Source of the DNA: CAVSCR01 sp963726575
GTDB lineage: Bacteria > Actinomycetota > Actinomycetes > JAHEKZ01
Reading direction: 5' to 3'
NCBI GenBank assembly: GCA_963726575.1
Contig: CAVSCR010000003.1
Span: forward strand, 868,001-932,000
Length of the DNA: 64,000 bases
The translations under genes and the position numbers were made by a program. Below, piece by piece: positions 1 to 8,618 of this stretch. The notes beneath the pieces were generated by a model. The model was not told where the DNA came from, ran no database searches, and worked only from the letters and a program-made list of their open reading frames with translations. Numbering within the stretch: the stretch's first letter is position 1; each line of letters starts with the position of its first letter.

Positions 1-1
1 G

Positions 2-52
2 CTCGTCTGGCGCGACTACTACCGCAGTCAACGTCAGGTCGCGAAGCAGTGA
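2..52 (+). CDS. 3' end of a truncated gene
   Basis: Only the last 16 codons and a TGA are in the window. The tail reads LVWRDYYRSQRQVAKQ, basic and polar, as often follows a last membrane helix, but no family can be assigned. This frame was preferred because it ends just before the strong hairpin at 74-107; a competing frame ends at 57. Function unknown. Confidence 0.35.
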   Translation, partial: LVWRDYYRSQRQVAKQ

Positions 53-73
53 GGTGAATCAGCAGTGTCATGT

Positions 74-107
74 GGTCACCGACGCGGACAGGTCCGCGTC
101 GGTGACC
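74..107 (+). terminator. Strong hairpin, likely terminator
   Basis: A perfect inverted repeat: the arm GGTCACCGACGCGGAC is followed by a 2-base centre and its exact complement, giving a 16-bp stem, extendable by one A-T pair. It lies 21 bases after the stop of the partial upstream gene. There is no clear T-tract, as is common for actinobacterial terminators. Confidence 0.7.
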
Positions 108-164
108 ATGTTCCGAAGTGCTGCCAGAGTCCCCGGGTCGTCGTCGCCCCCCGGATCGGCAGTG

Positions 165-608
165 CTAGCGACGGTGCCGGTTCACCGCAGCGTTGAGCTT
201 CAGGCCGCGCAGGAACAGCGAGCCACCGAAGAGGAAGCCGCCGATCCAGATCAAGCCGCCGTGCGACTGGGCATTGAGCAGGCTGAACAGGCCGACCAGG
301 AAGGCGCCGACGCCGCCGGCCATCAGGCCGTTGGCCTTGTTCCTGGCGGCTCGAAGCTGCGCCTCCGACGGCGCGCCGACGCCAGCCGTCCCGTAGGCCT
401 GGGTCGCTGCTGACGGTGGCGGGGTCACCGTGCTGGGGACGAAGAAGGCGGATCCCGGATCACCTGGCGCAGGAGCGGGGGTCGCGACCGGCTGCAGGTG
501 GTCGGTCCACTGTTGCCCGTCCCACCAACGCGTCGCACCGTCCGGGTCCTGGTACCAGCCTGCCTGCGGCAGCCGGCCCGCGGCATTCATCGCGCTGTCC
601 GTCATCAC
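165..608 (-). CDS. DUF2510 domain membrane protein
   Basis: 147 residues. Residues about 17-36 carry the DUF2510 signature (GWYQDPDG, then WWDGQQWT), a small actinobacterial domain usually fused to membrane segments. A Pro/Ala-rich linker follows, then two hydrophobic segments in the C-terminal half (around GVGAFLVGLFSLL and GLIWIGGFLFGGSLFL). It is probably a small integral membrane protein with a cytosolic N-terminal DUF2510. The start could be Met1 or Met7, since neither has a strong ribosome site. Function unknown. Confidence 0.75.
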   Translation of the reverse strand: MMTDSAMNAAGRLPQAGWYQDPDGATRWWDGQQWTDHLQPVATPAPAPGDPGSAFFVPSTVTPPPSAATQAYGTAGVGAPSEAQLRAARNKANGLMAGGVGAFLVGLFSLLNAQSHGGLIWIGGFLFGGSLFLRGLKLNAAVNRHRR

Positions 609-681
609 GTCCCCCGTGATCGGTCGCTGAAGCCGACGACCGGTTGGCCGGGCCCAGTGTCCGTTTCGGTGACCAGACCGC

Positions 682-1218
682 TCACCTTGAGAGGTCGTCA
701 GCCGCGACCAGCCAGGTGACGCGACCCAGTCGTGCTTGGGTCTCGGGACTGAGCTGGTTCACGATCAACGACAGACCGGCGAAGGAAGCACCGGTGCGGT
801 CGACCAGTTCACGCACTGCGCATGCCTGCGCGCCACGCTCGGCCCAGTCGTCGACGAGCAGGACGACGTCCGAGGGCGTCAACGAGTCCTGCATCGTGAG
901 CGTGTGCGCCAGACCGCGGTAGTCCGGGTCTGTCCTCGTGCTCAGCTTGCGACCGGGGAACAGTGCACCCGGTTTGCGCACGGCCTGGAATCCAGCGCCC
1001 AAGGCCGCCGCCACCGCACCGCCGAGCAAGAAGCCCCTGGCCTCGACACCCACGACACGGGTGATCCCACGATCGAGCCAAGACGCGGCAAGTCCGTCGA
1101 CCAGGGCCGAGAACGTGGGCCCGTCCTCGAACGCACGCCATACGTCCGCATGACCGTCGTGCCACTGGAAACGCGCGAGGAACGCCTCGCGCGCCAGGCT
1201 GACAGCATCACCGGCCAC
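682..1218 (-). CDS. Adenine phosphoribosyltransferase-like protein
   Basis: 178 residues from a GTG; the open frame extends upstream without a better start and would collide with the divergent gene at 1275. The type I PRTase fold is visible: GVEARGFLLGG at 58-68 matches the APRT substrate-loop signature, RKPGALFPGRKLS follows at 81-93, and the PRPP loop is LVDDWAERGA at 121-130. Canonical APRT has VDDVLATGGT there, so the ribose-phosphate loop is altered (Trp, Glu and Arg in place of small residues). It probably acts on a base and PRPP, but with uncertain substrate. Divergent from a DapB-like gene. Confidence 0.75.
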   Translation of the reverse strand: MAGDAVSLAREAFLARFQWHDGHADVWRAFEDGPTFSALVDGLAASWLDRGITRVVGVEARGFLLGGAVAAALGAGFQAVRKPGALFPGRKLSTRTDPDYRGLAHTLTMQDSLTPSDVVLLVDDWAERGAQACAVRELVDRTGASFAGLSLIVNQLSPETQARLGRVTWLVAADDLSR

Positions 1219-1274
1219 GCGATCATGATGACCTGCCCCGGCGGCTTGCGCCGGGACGCGGACTGGAGGCAACC

Positions 1275-2105
1275 ATGACCACTGTCTGTGTCGCCGGCGC
1301 GACCGGCTGGACCGGCCGAGCAATCGCCCGGGCCGTGGTGGAGGCCGACGACCTGACACTGCGCAGCGCAGTGGCGCGCACGGCGGCCGGCCAGGACCTG
1401 GGTGAGGCGTGCGGAGAGCCGCCGCTGGGCGTCATCGTCGTCGGGGACGTGGCCGAGGCGCTCGACGCGGTGGACGTACTCGTGGACTACACCTCCGCCA
1501 GCAGTGCCCGGCGGCACACGCTGCTGGCCATCGAGCACGGCGTCGACGTCGTGATCGGCACCTCCGGCTTGTCGAGTGCGGATTACGCCGACATCGACTC
1601 GGCCGCCCGCGACGCAGGCGTAGGGGTCATCGCGGCCGGCAACTTCTCGATCACTGCGGCCATGGCTCAGGCCGCTGCGCTGCTCGTGGCAGCTCACCTG
1701 CCGCACCGGGAGATCATCGACTACGCGTCGGCGACGAAGCCCGACGCACCGAGCGGAACCGCCCGCGAGCTGGCGCAGCGACTCAGCCTGGTCGCGCCGG
1801 CGCAGTCGCCCGTCACGGTGGCGCAGACCTTGGGGCATCCCGAGGCGCGCGGAGCGGACATCGCGGGGACCCAGGTTCACTCACTGCGGCTGCCGAGCTT
1901 CGTCGTGTCGACCGAGGTGGTGTTCGCCCTGCCCGACGAGCGCCTGACGATCCGCCACGACGCGGGCGGTACGCCGCAGCCCTACGTGTACGGGACCCTG
2001 CTGGCGGCCCGGGCCGTAGCCGGACGGGTCGGTCTCACCCGCGGCCTCGACACGTTGTTGCTCGACACCTCGTTGCTCGACAGCGTGCCCCCGGACGCGA
2101 TCTGA
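1275..2105 (+). CDS. DapB-like dihydrodipicolinate reductase paralogue
   Basis: 276 residues, the length of DapB. The N-terminal Rossmann motif VAGATGWTGRAI (residues 6-17) should bind NAD(P)H, and GTSG and AAGNFS match the family cofactor region. The C-terminal signature region (146-163) ends KPDAPSGTA, but the catalytic His-His pair of DapB is replaced by Ala151-Ser152 while Lys155 is kept. Known DapB enzymes reduce hydroxy-tetrahydrodipicolinate for lysine and diaminopimelate synthesis. Loss of the His argues for a different substrate or mechanism, so no dapB symbol is given. No other lysine gene is nearby. Confidence 0.8.
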   Translation: MTTVCVAGATGWTGRAIARAVVEADDLTLRSAVARTAAGQDLGEACGEPPLGVIVVGDVAEALDAVDVLVDYTSASSARRHTLLAIEHGVDVVIGTSGLSSADYADIDSAARDAGVGVIAAGNFSITAAMAQAAALLVAAHLPHREIIDYASATKPDAPSGTARELAQRLSLVAPAQSPVTVAQTLGHPEARGADIAGTQVHSLRLPSFVVSTEVVFALPDERLTIRHDAGGTPQPYVYGTLLAARAVAGRVGLTRGLDTLLLDTSLLDSVPPDAI

Positions 2106-2184
2106 CGCGCCCCACCCCTGGCCCCAAGGCACCAGAAGGTGGAGGGTGGCCACAAGGCCGTACCTCGCTCGGAAGGAGCCGCAG

Positions 2185-2775
2185 ATGTTCGTACAGGTGA
2201 TCAAGGGCAAGGTGGGCGACGCCCAGTTGCTCAGCGCTCAGATGGACGCGTGGCGCGCGCAGATCCGGCCGCAGGCGATTGGCTACCTCGGCTCGACCAC
2301 CGGCACGACGCCGGACGGCACGTTCATCGCGATCGGGCGGTTCGAGTCCGAGATGGCCGCGCAGGCGAACAGCGAACGGCCCGAGCAGTCCGCGTGGTGG
2401 CAGGCAACGGCGCCGGCATTCGCCGGTGACATCAGCTTCACCGACTGCCCAAAGGTCGACTTGATGTTCGACGGCGGCTCCGACCTCGCCGGCTTCGTCC
2501 AGATCATCGAGAGCCGCGCAGTCGACCCGGCCGCGATGCGAGAAGCCGGGCGCACCATGGAGAACGAACTGCGCAACATGCGTTCTGACATCCTGGGCGG
2601 CATCGTTGGCTGGCACGGCGACCGTGAGTTCATCCAGATCGTGTACTTCACGTCAGAGGCTGATGCCCGCAAGAACGAGGCGGCAGCCCAAGACGACCCG
2701 AACATGGGCGAGTTCATGAAGTTGATCGACGGGCCGATGACGTTCTTCGACCTCTTGGACCCCACGTTCGACTGA
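2185..2775 (+). CDS. Duplicated dimeric alpha/beta-barrel hypothetical protein
   Basis: 196 residues. The start is the ATG preceded by GGAAGGAG at 2171-2178, not the upstream in-frame ATG. The sequence looks like two ferredoxin-like halves (around FVQVIKGKVGD and FVQIIESRAVD, each followed by helices and a FIAIGRF or FIQIVYF strand), as in antibiotic-biosynthesis-monooxygenase-like (ABM) domains. The internal duplication is evident from the repeated FVQ(V/I)I motif. No catalytic residues can be assigned. It may be a small-ligand binding or oxygenase-like protein. It lies 79 bp after the DapB-like gene on the same strand. Confidence 0.7.
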   Translation: MFVQVIKGKVGDAQLLSAQMDAWRAQIRPQAIGYLGSTTGTTPDGTFIAIGRFESEMAAQANSERPEQSAWWQATAPAFAGDISFTDCPKVDLMFDGGSDLAGFVQIIESRAVDPAAMREAGRTMENELRNMRSDILGGIVGWHGDREFIQIVYFTSEADARKNEAAAQDDPNMGEFMKLIDGPMTFFDLLDPTFD

Positions 2776-2785
2776 CGGTCGCGGG

Positions 2786-3067
2786 CTACGCCGACCTGCG
2801 ATCCATCCCGACCGGCAGATCCAGGGCCGAGCTCGTCGGGCTTCCCAGACGGCGCATCGCGGACTCGAGACGCGCGAGGAGGAACGCAACGGGGAGTCCG
2901 AGCAGATAGGAGAACAGGGGGATCACCATCAGCATCCAGCCGAACAGCACACCGACCAGACCGAAGACGTCCCACACCGACACGGTCAGCAGCAGACCCA
3001 AGACCAGGGAGATCGGCAGCGTGACAGCTGCGGTCGTCGGCGCGTCGGGCGTCAGTTGGCGGTACAC
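2786..3067 (-). CDS. Small two-helix membrane protein
   Basis: 93 residues starting at a GTG placed 7 bases after AAAGGA. Two strongly hydrophobic segments (TLPISLVLGLLLTVSVWDVF, then GVLFGWMLMVIPLFSYLLGL) are followed by a cytosolic-looking basic tail with ARLESAMRRLG. Convergent with the gene ending at 2775, with only 10 bp between the stops. It is a hypothetical membrane protein of unknown function. Confidence 0.65.
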   Translation of the reverse strand: MYRQLTPDAPTTAAVTLPISLVLGLLLTVSVWDVFGLVGVLFGWMLMVIPLFSYLLGLPVAFLLARLESAMRRLGSPTSSALDLPVGMDRRSA

Positions 3068-3199
3068 GGAAACGTCCTTTGTGCGGGGGGCAGTCTGATC
3101 TGAGACGCCGAGCGCGGCCCGGCAGTTGCCCCGTGCACCTGTGATCTGGCGCACACGGCCGTGCCGAAGAGTTCGGCGATTCTGCAAGGAGGAAGGACG

Positions 3200-4144
3200 A
3201 TGCCCCGCTACCGAGACTCGCTCCCCCAGGCGTCCGGTGAGCTGATGCTCAGCGACTCCGGCGTGGAGACGGATCTCATCTTCAACAAGGGCATGGACCT
3301 GCCTGGGTTCGCGTCGTTCCCCCTGCTGGCGACCGAGTCCGGGCGCGAGGCTCTGACCGAGTACTACGTGAGCCATCTTGCGGTGGCGGCCGCGCACCGA
3401 ACGGGCTTCGTCTACGAGACCGTCACCTGGCGCAGCACACCGGACTGGGGACATCGGCTCGGGTACGACGATGGGCAGCTCGAGGCCCTCGACCGGGAAG
3501 CCGTGGCCTTCTGCAGCCAGCTGCGCGACTCAGCGAGCAATGTTGTCGGCTCCCAGCCGATCAGCGCTCTGCTAGGGCCACGAGGTGACGGCTACCAGGC
3601 CGGCGAGGTGATGACGTCAGACCGGGCGCGTCGCTACCACTCGACTCAGGTCGACCGCTTCGCCGACACCGAAGCCGACTTCGTATCGATCTACACGGTG
3701 ACGTACGCGGCCGAAGGCGCCGGCACTGCCCTCGCAGCTCGCGACGCCGAGATCCCGGTTGTGGTTGCGTTCACCGTCGAGACCGACGGGCGGCTTCCCG
3801 ACGGGACGCCGCTGGCCTCAGCGATTCGCCAGGTGGACGACGAGACCGACGGCTATCCGGCCTACTTCGCCATCAACTGCGCACACCCGACGCACTTCGC
3901 ATCGGTACTCGATCCCGATGCGGAATGGACACAGCGCATTCGGGCGATTCGGGCGAACGCGTCGACGCTCAGCCGGGCCGAGCTCGACGAGCGAGAGGAC
4001 CTCGACGCCGGAGACCCGGTCGCGCTGGGCCACTCCTACGGGCAGCTCAAGGCAACGTTGCCTCTGCTCAACGTGTTCGGCGGGTGTTGTGGGACCGACG
4101 TCCGTCACGTCGAACAGATTGCGCGGAACACGGCACCGGTCTAG
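3200..4144 (+). CDS. Homocysteine S-methyltransferase family protein
   Basis: 314 residues from the ATG 6 bases after AAGGAGGAAG. The family is a TIM barrel that transfers a methyl group to homocysteine (or another thiol or selenol), using zinc held by three cysteines. These are visible: Cys227 in INCAHP and the pair Cys296-Cys297 in GGCCGTD. The N-terminal LSDSGVETDLIF resembles the usual DGG(M/L)xTxL region. The donor may be S-methylmethionine or SAM, and it is not determinable here. A clear methionine-type riboswitch was not seen in the 130-bp leader. Confidence 0.85.
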   Translation: MPRYRDSLPQASGELMLSDSGVETDLIFNKGMDLPGFASFPLLATESGREALTEYYVSHLAVAAAHRTGFVYETVTWRSTPDWGHRLGYDDGQLEALDREAVAFCSQLRDSASNVVGSQPISALLGPRGDGYQAGEVMTSDRARRYHSTQVDRFADTEADFVSIYTVTYAAEGAGTALAARDAEIPVVVAFTVETDGRLPDGTPLASAIRQVDDETDGYPAYFAINCAHPTHFASVLDPDAEWTQRIRAIRANASTLSRAELDEREDLDAGDPVALGHSYGQLKATLPLLNVFGGCCGTDVRHVEQIARNTAPV

Positions 4145-4154
4145 ACCGACCGCG

Positions 4155-5252
4155 TCACGGCAGCTTCTGCGGCGTCAGCGACACCGTCGTCGAGGTACCG
4201 CCGTGGTCGTAGGTGATCTGCACGGACTCCCCCGTCTTGCCGTTGATCTCTGCCACGGTCACTTGGTCGCTGCTGACCGCCGGCTGGCCGTTGACGGCCG
4301 TCACCACATCGCCTTGGGCGATGCCGGCCTGCCCGGCCGGCCCGTCGGGCTCGACGGAGACGACGAACAGCCCCTGCGGCAGCCCGGCCGCCTCGGCCGC
4401 GGACGGCGGGATCTGCTGTACCTGCATGCCGAGGGTGTAGTGGACGACCTTGCCCGACGCCATGATCTCGTCCGAGATCGGCACCGCCAGGTCGACCGGG
4501 ATCGCGAAGCCCAGGCCAACACTGCCGCCGCCGCTGTGCCCCGCCGCGTTCGGCACCGTGGCGATCGCGGTGTTCACCCCCACCAGTTGACCTGAGCAGT
4601 TCACCAGTGCACCACCGCTGTTGCCCGGGTTGATCGCTGCGTCGGTCTGGATCGCGCCCACGAGGTGCGCGGTCTTCCCGTTGTCCGACGGAACGGGCAC
4701 GTGGCGATCCAGGGCACTGATGATTCCTGCGGTCACCGTGCTCGACAGCCCCAGTGGCGAGCCGAGCGCGACGACCGGTTGACCGACCACGAGCGCGCGC
4801 GAGGAGCCGATCGGGATGAGCGGAAGTCCGGCCGCCCCGTCGTCGGCCTTGATCACCGCCAGGTCGGTCAACGGATCCCGGCCGACCAGAGTGGCCGCAG
4901 ACGAGTGACCGTCGCTGTAACGCACACTCAGGCTTCCTCCGTCAGCGGCCACGGAGATGACGTGGTTGTTGGTCAGGATGTACCCGCCTTCGGCGATGAT
5001 CTCGCCGGATCCGGTCCCGCTCTGGTCCCCACCGCTGGCTGCGATCGTGACGACCGACGGCAAGCCCTGGTCGGCCACCTGCGTGGCGTCGCAGAACGTG
5101 GTCTGGGGCGACGACAGACGTGGCGCGGTCGTCGTCGTCTTCACGATCAGCCCCCCGATGACGCCGCCGATCAGCGCTGCCACAGCGAACCCGACGAGCA
5201 GGCGGACTGGCCGTGGGGCTCGTTCGGAGGGCGCGGTCGCTGGCTCGGTCAT
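4155..5252 (-). CDS. Membrane-anchored HtrA-like serine protease with PDZ domain
   Basis: 365 residues. A single membrane helix (17-37) anchors the protein, with the protease outside the cell. The chymotrypsin-type triad is complete: His97 in TNNHVIS, Asp130 in DPLTDLAVI and Ser212 in PGNSGGAL. A PDZ domain follows at about 270-360 (PQGLFVVSVEPDGPA, GDVVTAVNGQPA). HtrA/DegP proteases degrade misfolded envelope proteins. The start overlaps the stop of the next upstream gene (DUF5995) by 4 bp, so the two are co-transcribed. Confidence 0.9.
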   Translation of the reverse strand: MTEPATAPSERAPRPVRLLVGFAVAALIGGVIGGLIVKTTTTAPRLSSPQTTFCDATQVADQGLPSVVTIAASGGDQSGTGSGEIIAEGGYILTNNHVISVAADGGSLSVRYSDGHSSAATLVGRDPLTDLAVIKADDGAAGLPLIPIGSSRALVVGQPVVALGSPLGLSSTVTAGIISALDRHVPVPSDNGKTAHLVGAIQTDAAINPGNSGGALVNCSGQLVGVNTAIATVPNAAGHSGGGSVGLGFAIPVDLAVPISDEIMASGKVVHYTLGMQVQQIPPSAAEAAGLPQGLFVVSVEPDGPAGQAGIAQGDVVTAVNGQPAVSSDQVTVAEINGKTGESVQITYDHGGTSTTVSLTPQKLP

Positions 5253-6025
5253 GACCCCACCCTCGCGGGTACCGCCGGAGGCGGCAAGGTGACGCCGAAC
5301 CCGGCGATCGCCAGGTGCACGAGGACCTGTCCCGGTCGAAGCAGGTCGGCGATCTTTGCGGCAGTGAGCACTTCGAGCTCGGCGAGGCGAGCGGCGTACT
5401 GCTGCGGCCCGGCAACGCGTGCATCACGAAGTTCCAACGTGTTGTGCCACACCTTCAATCGAGCCTCACGCAGGAAACGCTTCGATCCGAGACGGTTCAA
5501 GGGCAGCATCACCCGGTCGAACAGCGAGAGACGGTTGGGTCCGGCGAGCTCGTCTCCTTCGGCCGCCACCCGGGAGGAGAGCACCGCGTCGATCCGCTCG
5601 TGGTCGCGGCGCCGCCGTGCGACCAGCGACGGGTCGGCGAAGTCGGCATCGGTGATCACCGCCAGCAACGCCTGCGGCAGGTCGTAGTTCACGTGCGCGT
5701 TGATCCCGAGCAGGACGTGTCGTAGCGGTGGCAGGTCGGCCGCCGCACCGAACGCCAGACGCCAGGGTCGAGGCACCTCGGAGTCGTCGGCGAGTTCGTG
5801 GTCGAGCGCAGCCAGGTACAGCTCGGCGAAGTCGACGTCCCAGCGCTCGACCCAGTCCGGGTCCTCGAACGACCCCTGCCGCACGGCGTCACCCACCGCG
5901 AGCGTCGTGCGGCGGTAGGTCGACAGGAACACCGCCTGGTGACGCAGACGTGCCGGCAGGTGGTCGAGGCGCTCCTGCATCCGCGCTGCCACGTCGTCGA
6001 TCGACGACGGATCGGAGCTCAACAC
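5249..6025 (-). CDS. DUF5995 family protein
   Basis: About 258 residues from GTG at 6025. An ATG at 6079 is in frame but lies only 6 bp from the start of the divergent gene. Family features are the N-terminal SIDDVAARM, then FLSTYRRTTLAVG, and the His-rich core HVLLGINAHVNYDLPQAL, which may bind a metal (inference). It has no signal peptide. It overlaps the HtrA-like gene by 4 bp, so both probably belong to one transcript. The biochemical role of DUF5995 is unknown. Confidence 0.75.
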   Translation of the reverse strand: MLSSDPSSIDDVAARMQERLDHLPARLRHQAVFLSTYRRTTLAVGDAVRQGSFEDPDWVERWDVDFAELYLAALDHELADDSEVPRPWRLAFGAAADLPPLRHVLLGINAHVNYDLPQALLAVITDADFADPSLVARRRRDHERIDAVLSSRVAAEGDELAGPNRLSLFDRVMLPLNRLGSKRFLREARLKVWHNTLELRDARVAGPQQYAARLAELEVLTAAKIADLLRPGQVLVHLAIAGFGVTLPPPAVPARVGS

Positions 6026-6085
6026 GGCTCGGGCACTTCGTCGATGGCCACTACGCCTCCCTGCGGTCCTGCCTATCATGCGAGC

Positions 6086-6904
6086 GTGGCAGCGGTGCGC
6101 GACGACCGGATCCTGACCTACCCGCGTGGGCTGTCGCTGTTCATCGTGCCGTTCCTGGTGGTCGGGTTCCTCGTCCTGTACCCGGTGCCCAACGACACCG
6201 AGACGTGGTTCGCCTGGACCATCCACCCCACGATGACGCCGATGATGCTCGCGTCCGCCTACCTCGGCGGCGCGTACTTCTTCGTGCGCGTGGTCGGCGC
6301 GGCTCACTGGCACGCGGTCAAGATCGGGTTCCTGGCGGTCGCGCTGTTCGCCTCGCTGCTCGGGATCGCCACGATCATCCACTGGGACAAGTTCAACCAC
6401 AGCCACGTCGCGTTCTGGATCTGGACGGCCTTGTACTTCCTCGCCCCGTTCCTGGTCTTCGCCGCCTGGCTGGTCAACCGCCGCTACGAAGCCCCTGCCC
6501 AGCCGGACGAACGCCGGCTAGACAACGTCGTTCGTGCGGTGATCTCCGGGATCGGGCTGCTGGCTCTGGTGACGGGGCTGGTCATGTTCCTTGCGCCGTC
6601 CCGGGCCATCGACATCTGGCCGTGGCTGCTCACCCCGTTGACCTGCCGGGTGCTGGGAGCCGTCTACTGCCTGGGATGCGCTCTGCTGGTCGTGTGGCCC
6701 GACCCGCGCTGGACCACGTTCCGCCTGATGCTGCAGGTCGAGATGGTGATGGTGACGCTGATCCTGATCGCGGCGATCCGGGCGCACGGCGAGTTCTACA
6801 CCGACCGGCCGATCACGTGGCTGATGCTCGTCGGCTTCGTGGCCGTGCTGCTCGGGTCGATGGGACTTTGGTATGCGATGGAGATCCGACGCCCGAGGAC
6901 GTAA
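6086..6904 (+). CDS. Multi-spanning membrane protein
   Basis: 272 residues from GTG (GTGGCAGCGGTGCGCGACG). About seven hydrophobic segments are spread over the length, beginning with LFIVPFLVVGFLVLY and ending with WLMLVGFVAVLLGSMGLWY. His residues occur near membrane ends (WTIHPTM, IIHWDKFNHSHVAFW). No transporter or enzyme motif is recognised. It is divergent from the DUF5995 gene, sharing a very short intergenic region. Function unknown. Confidence 0.7.
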   Translation: MAAVRDDRILTYPRGLSLFIVPFLVVGFLVLYPVPNDTETWFAWTIHPTMTPMMLASAYLGGAYFFVRVVGAAHWHAVKIGFLAVALFASLLGIATIIHWDKFNHSHVAFWIWTALYFLAPFLVFAAWLVNRRYEAPAQPDERRLDNVVRAVISGIGLLALVTGLVMFLAPSRAIDIWPWLLTPLTCRVLGAVYCLGCALLVVWPDPRWTTFRLMLQVEMVMVTLILIAAIRAHGEFYTDRPITWLMLVGFVAVLLGSMGLWYAMEIRRPRT

Positions 6905-6993
6905 CTGCGCCTACGCGCGGTGCGTCGGACCGGCGATAGATCCAGGCACAGTGGTGGGTGAGAATGGGCGGGTCGCGAGAGCAGGGAGTTCTG

Positions 6994-7485
6994 ATGCCGT
7001 CGCGGTTGGTGGTGTTGGTCGACCCGTCGGGAGCCGTGTGTGCCCGCCCGGCGCACTGGCGCGAGTGGGTGGCCGCGCACGTCGCACCCGAACGCCTGGA
7101 CCTTGCGCTGGCCGGTGGTGCCCGACCCGAAGACCGACCTGAGCTGGCACTTCGCGCCCGGTGGCTGGCCTCGCCACGGACCAGGCAGATGCTCGCCGGG
7201 AGCGTGCGACGCCTGCTCCGCCGGACCGATGAGTCCGCTGCAGCTGCATCGAGCCGTGCACCGGTGATGCTCGACCGCGTGGCACGTGCCCGCCGCGAGA
7301 TGGAGCTGCTGCTCGAGCGGCTGCTGGCCCCGGCTCCGGTCCCGGCGCGCGGCGTGGCCCTGGTCAACCTGCTGCTGAGCGACGGGACCGGACCGCTCTA
7401 CCGACGCGGGAGCCAGGCCGACCTTGCGGCCATGGTCACGCAGGCGGTCGACGCGCTCGACCCCGCGAACGACTGGCCGGGCTAG
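6994..7485 (+). CDS. Hypothetical protein
   Basis: 163 residues from the ATG after GGGAG (an in-frame ATG 36 bases upstream lacks a ribosome site). It is Arg/Ala/Leu-rich and mostly helical. A central segment (DRVARARREMELLLERLLAP) could form an amphipathic helix, and the C-terminus ends acidic (DALDPANDWPG). No membrane segments and no recognised domain. Its composition is typical of the genome, so it is probably real, but its role is unknown. Confidence 0.6.
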   Translation: MPSRLVVLVDPSGAVCARPAHWREWVAAHVAPERLDLALAGGARPEDRPELALRARWLASPRTRQMLAGSVRRLLRRTDESAAAASSRAPVMLDRVARARREMELLLERLLAPAPVPARGVALVNLLLSDGTGPLYRRGSQADLAAMVTQAVDALDPANDWPG

Positions 7486-7525
7486 CGATACTGCCTACGT
7501 CGTCACCGACTGGGAGTCGAAGCCG

Positions 7526-7951
7526 TCAGGCGACGAAGATGCAGAACGGATGCCCTGACGGGTCCGCAAGCACGTAGAGGGCCTCGTCTGGGTCATCCGT
7601 CCGGTCGAGCAGCAACTGCGCACCCAGCGCCTCTGCCCGCACCCGTTGTCTCTGCAGTTCTTCGCGATTCGACACCGTGAAGTCGAGGTGCATCTGCATC
7701 GGGACATCGTGTGTTGGCCACGTCGTGGGCGCCAGGTGCTCGACCTGCTGAAACGCCAGCTTGCGGTTGCCAGTCGAGTCGACGAGGACAAGCCAGTCCG
7801 GTTCGTCCACTTCACCCTCGGCAGGAGGTTCATCGCCTGGCCGGTACCTCACACCCAGAAGTTTCCGATAGAACTCCGCCAGAGCCCGGGCGTCGGTGGT
7901 GTCGATGGCGGTCTGCAGCAGTTGCGGGTACTCAGCCACGCTTGCTCCCAT
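7526..7951 (-). CDS. VOC (glyoxalase/bleomycin-resistance) superfamily protein
   Basis: 141 residues with the paired beta-alpha-beta-beta-beta layout of the vicinal oxygen chelate fold: TAIDTTDARALAEFYRKLLG near the N-terminus, QMHLDFTVSN in the centre and ADPSGHPFCIFVA at the C-terminus. His in QMHLDF and Glu or His in the second half are likely metal ligands. Members include dioxygenases, glyoxalases and antibiotic-binding proteins, and substrate cannot be inferred. It lies just downstream of the Nudix gene on the same strand (18-bp gap). Confidence 0.85.
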   Translation of the reverse strand: MGASVAEYPQLLQTAIDTTDARALAEFYRKLLGVRYRPGDEPPAEGEVDEPDWLVLVDSTGNRKLAFQQVEHLAPTTWPTHDVPMQMHLDFTVSNREELQRQRVRAEALGAQLLLDRTDDPDEALYVLADPSGHPFCIFVA

Positions 7952-7969
7952 CTGCGCGTCTCGGCCAAG

Positions 7970-8497
7970 CTAGGTCCAGGACAGTGCAACCGGACGCTCG
8001 GGCCATTGTCCGTTGACCAACTGAGTCACCAGGTCGGCGGTCTGACGGGGGATGACCGGCTCCGCGATCACCGGCAGTTCGCCGAGCGGCCACCACCGGT
8101 ACTCGATCACATGCATCCGCTCGACGTCGGTCAGCCCGCTGACATCGACTTCATGCGTCGTCGTCTGGTGGAAGAAGAAGTCGTCACGGCACCGGATGGG
8201 TCCTTCACCCCAGTCGTCCAGGCCACTGGTGAACGCGACTACCGGGCCCATCAGATTCTCCGGTACCACCAGACCGGTCTCCTCGCGCAGCTCACGCACC
8301 GCCGCCTGCTCCAGCGACTCCTGGCCGTCCACGCCACCGCCGGGGGTGAACCACGCCGAGCCCAACTCGTGATGGCGGTAGTTCCACCACGAGCGGATCA
8401 ACAACAACCGTTCGTCTTGGTCGACCAAGAACACGCGCGCCGAGCGACGCACAACCTTCGTCGGCGAACCTGGGAACCGGCCGGTCACAGACTTCAT
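7970..8497 (-). CDS. Nudix hydrolase
   Basis: 175 residues from the ATG that follows AAGGGCAGG. The Nudix box is complete: GGGVDGQESLEQAAVRELRE then ETGL, matching GX5EX7REUXEEXGU. The enzyme should hydrolyse a nucleoside diphosphate linked to another moiety, using Mg or Mn held by the box glutamates. The specific substrate is unknown. Same strand as and 18 bp upstream of the VOC gene, probably one transcript. An in-frame GTG further upstream would extend the N-terminus by about 20 basic residues. Confidence 0.88.
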   Translation of the reverse strand: MKSVTGRFPGSPTKVVRRSARVFLVDQDERLLLIRSWWNYRHHELGSAWFTPGGGVDGQESLEQAAVRELREETGLVVPENLMGPVVAFTSGLDDWGEGPIRCRDDFFFHQTTTHEVDVSGLTDVERMHVIEYRWWPLGELPVIAEPVIPRQTADLVTQLVNGQWPERPVALSWT

Positions 8498-8618
8498 CCT
8501 GCCCTTGATCGGCTCGATCACGGTCCTCACGAACGAACGTGACACGTGAGATTGGACCAGGGTCACACCGGGGTCGGTCACCGGCGCCCGTCGAGCCACT
8601 GATCGAAAGCCTGGAGGC

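Noticed and set aside
3068..3199. SAM- or SAH-type riboswitch upstream of the homocysteine methyltransferase gene
   Set aside because: I looked for the conserved cores of SAM-II, SAM-IV and SAH types and found no convincing match; the leader just has a strong ribosome site.
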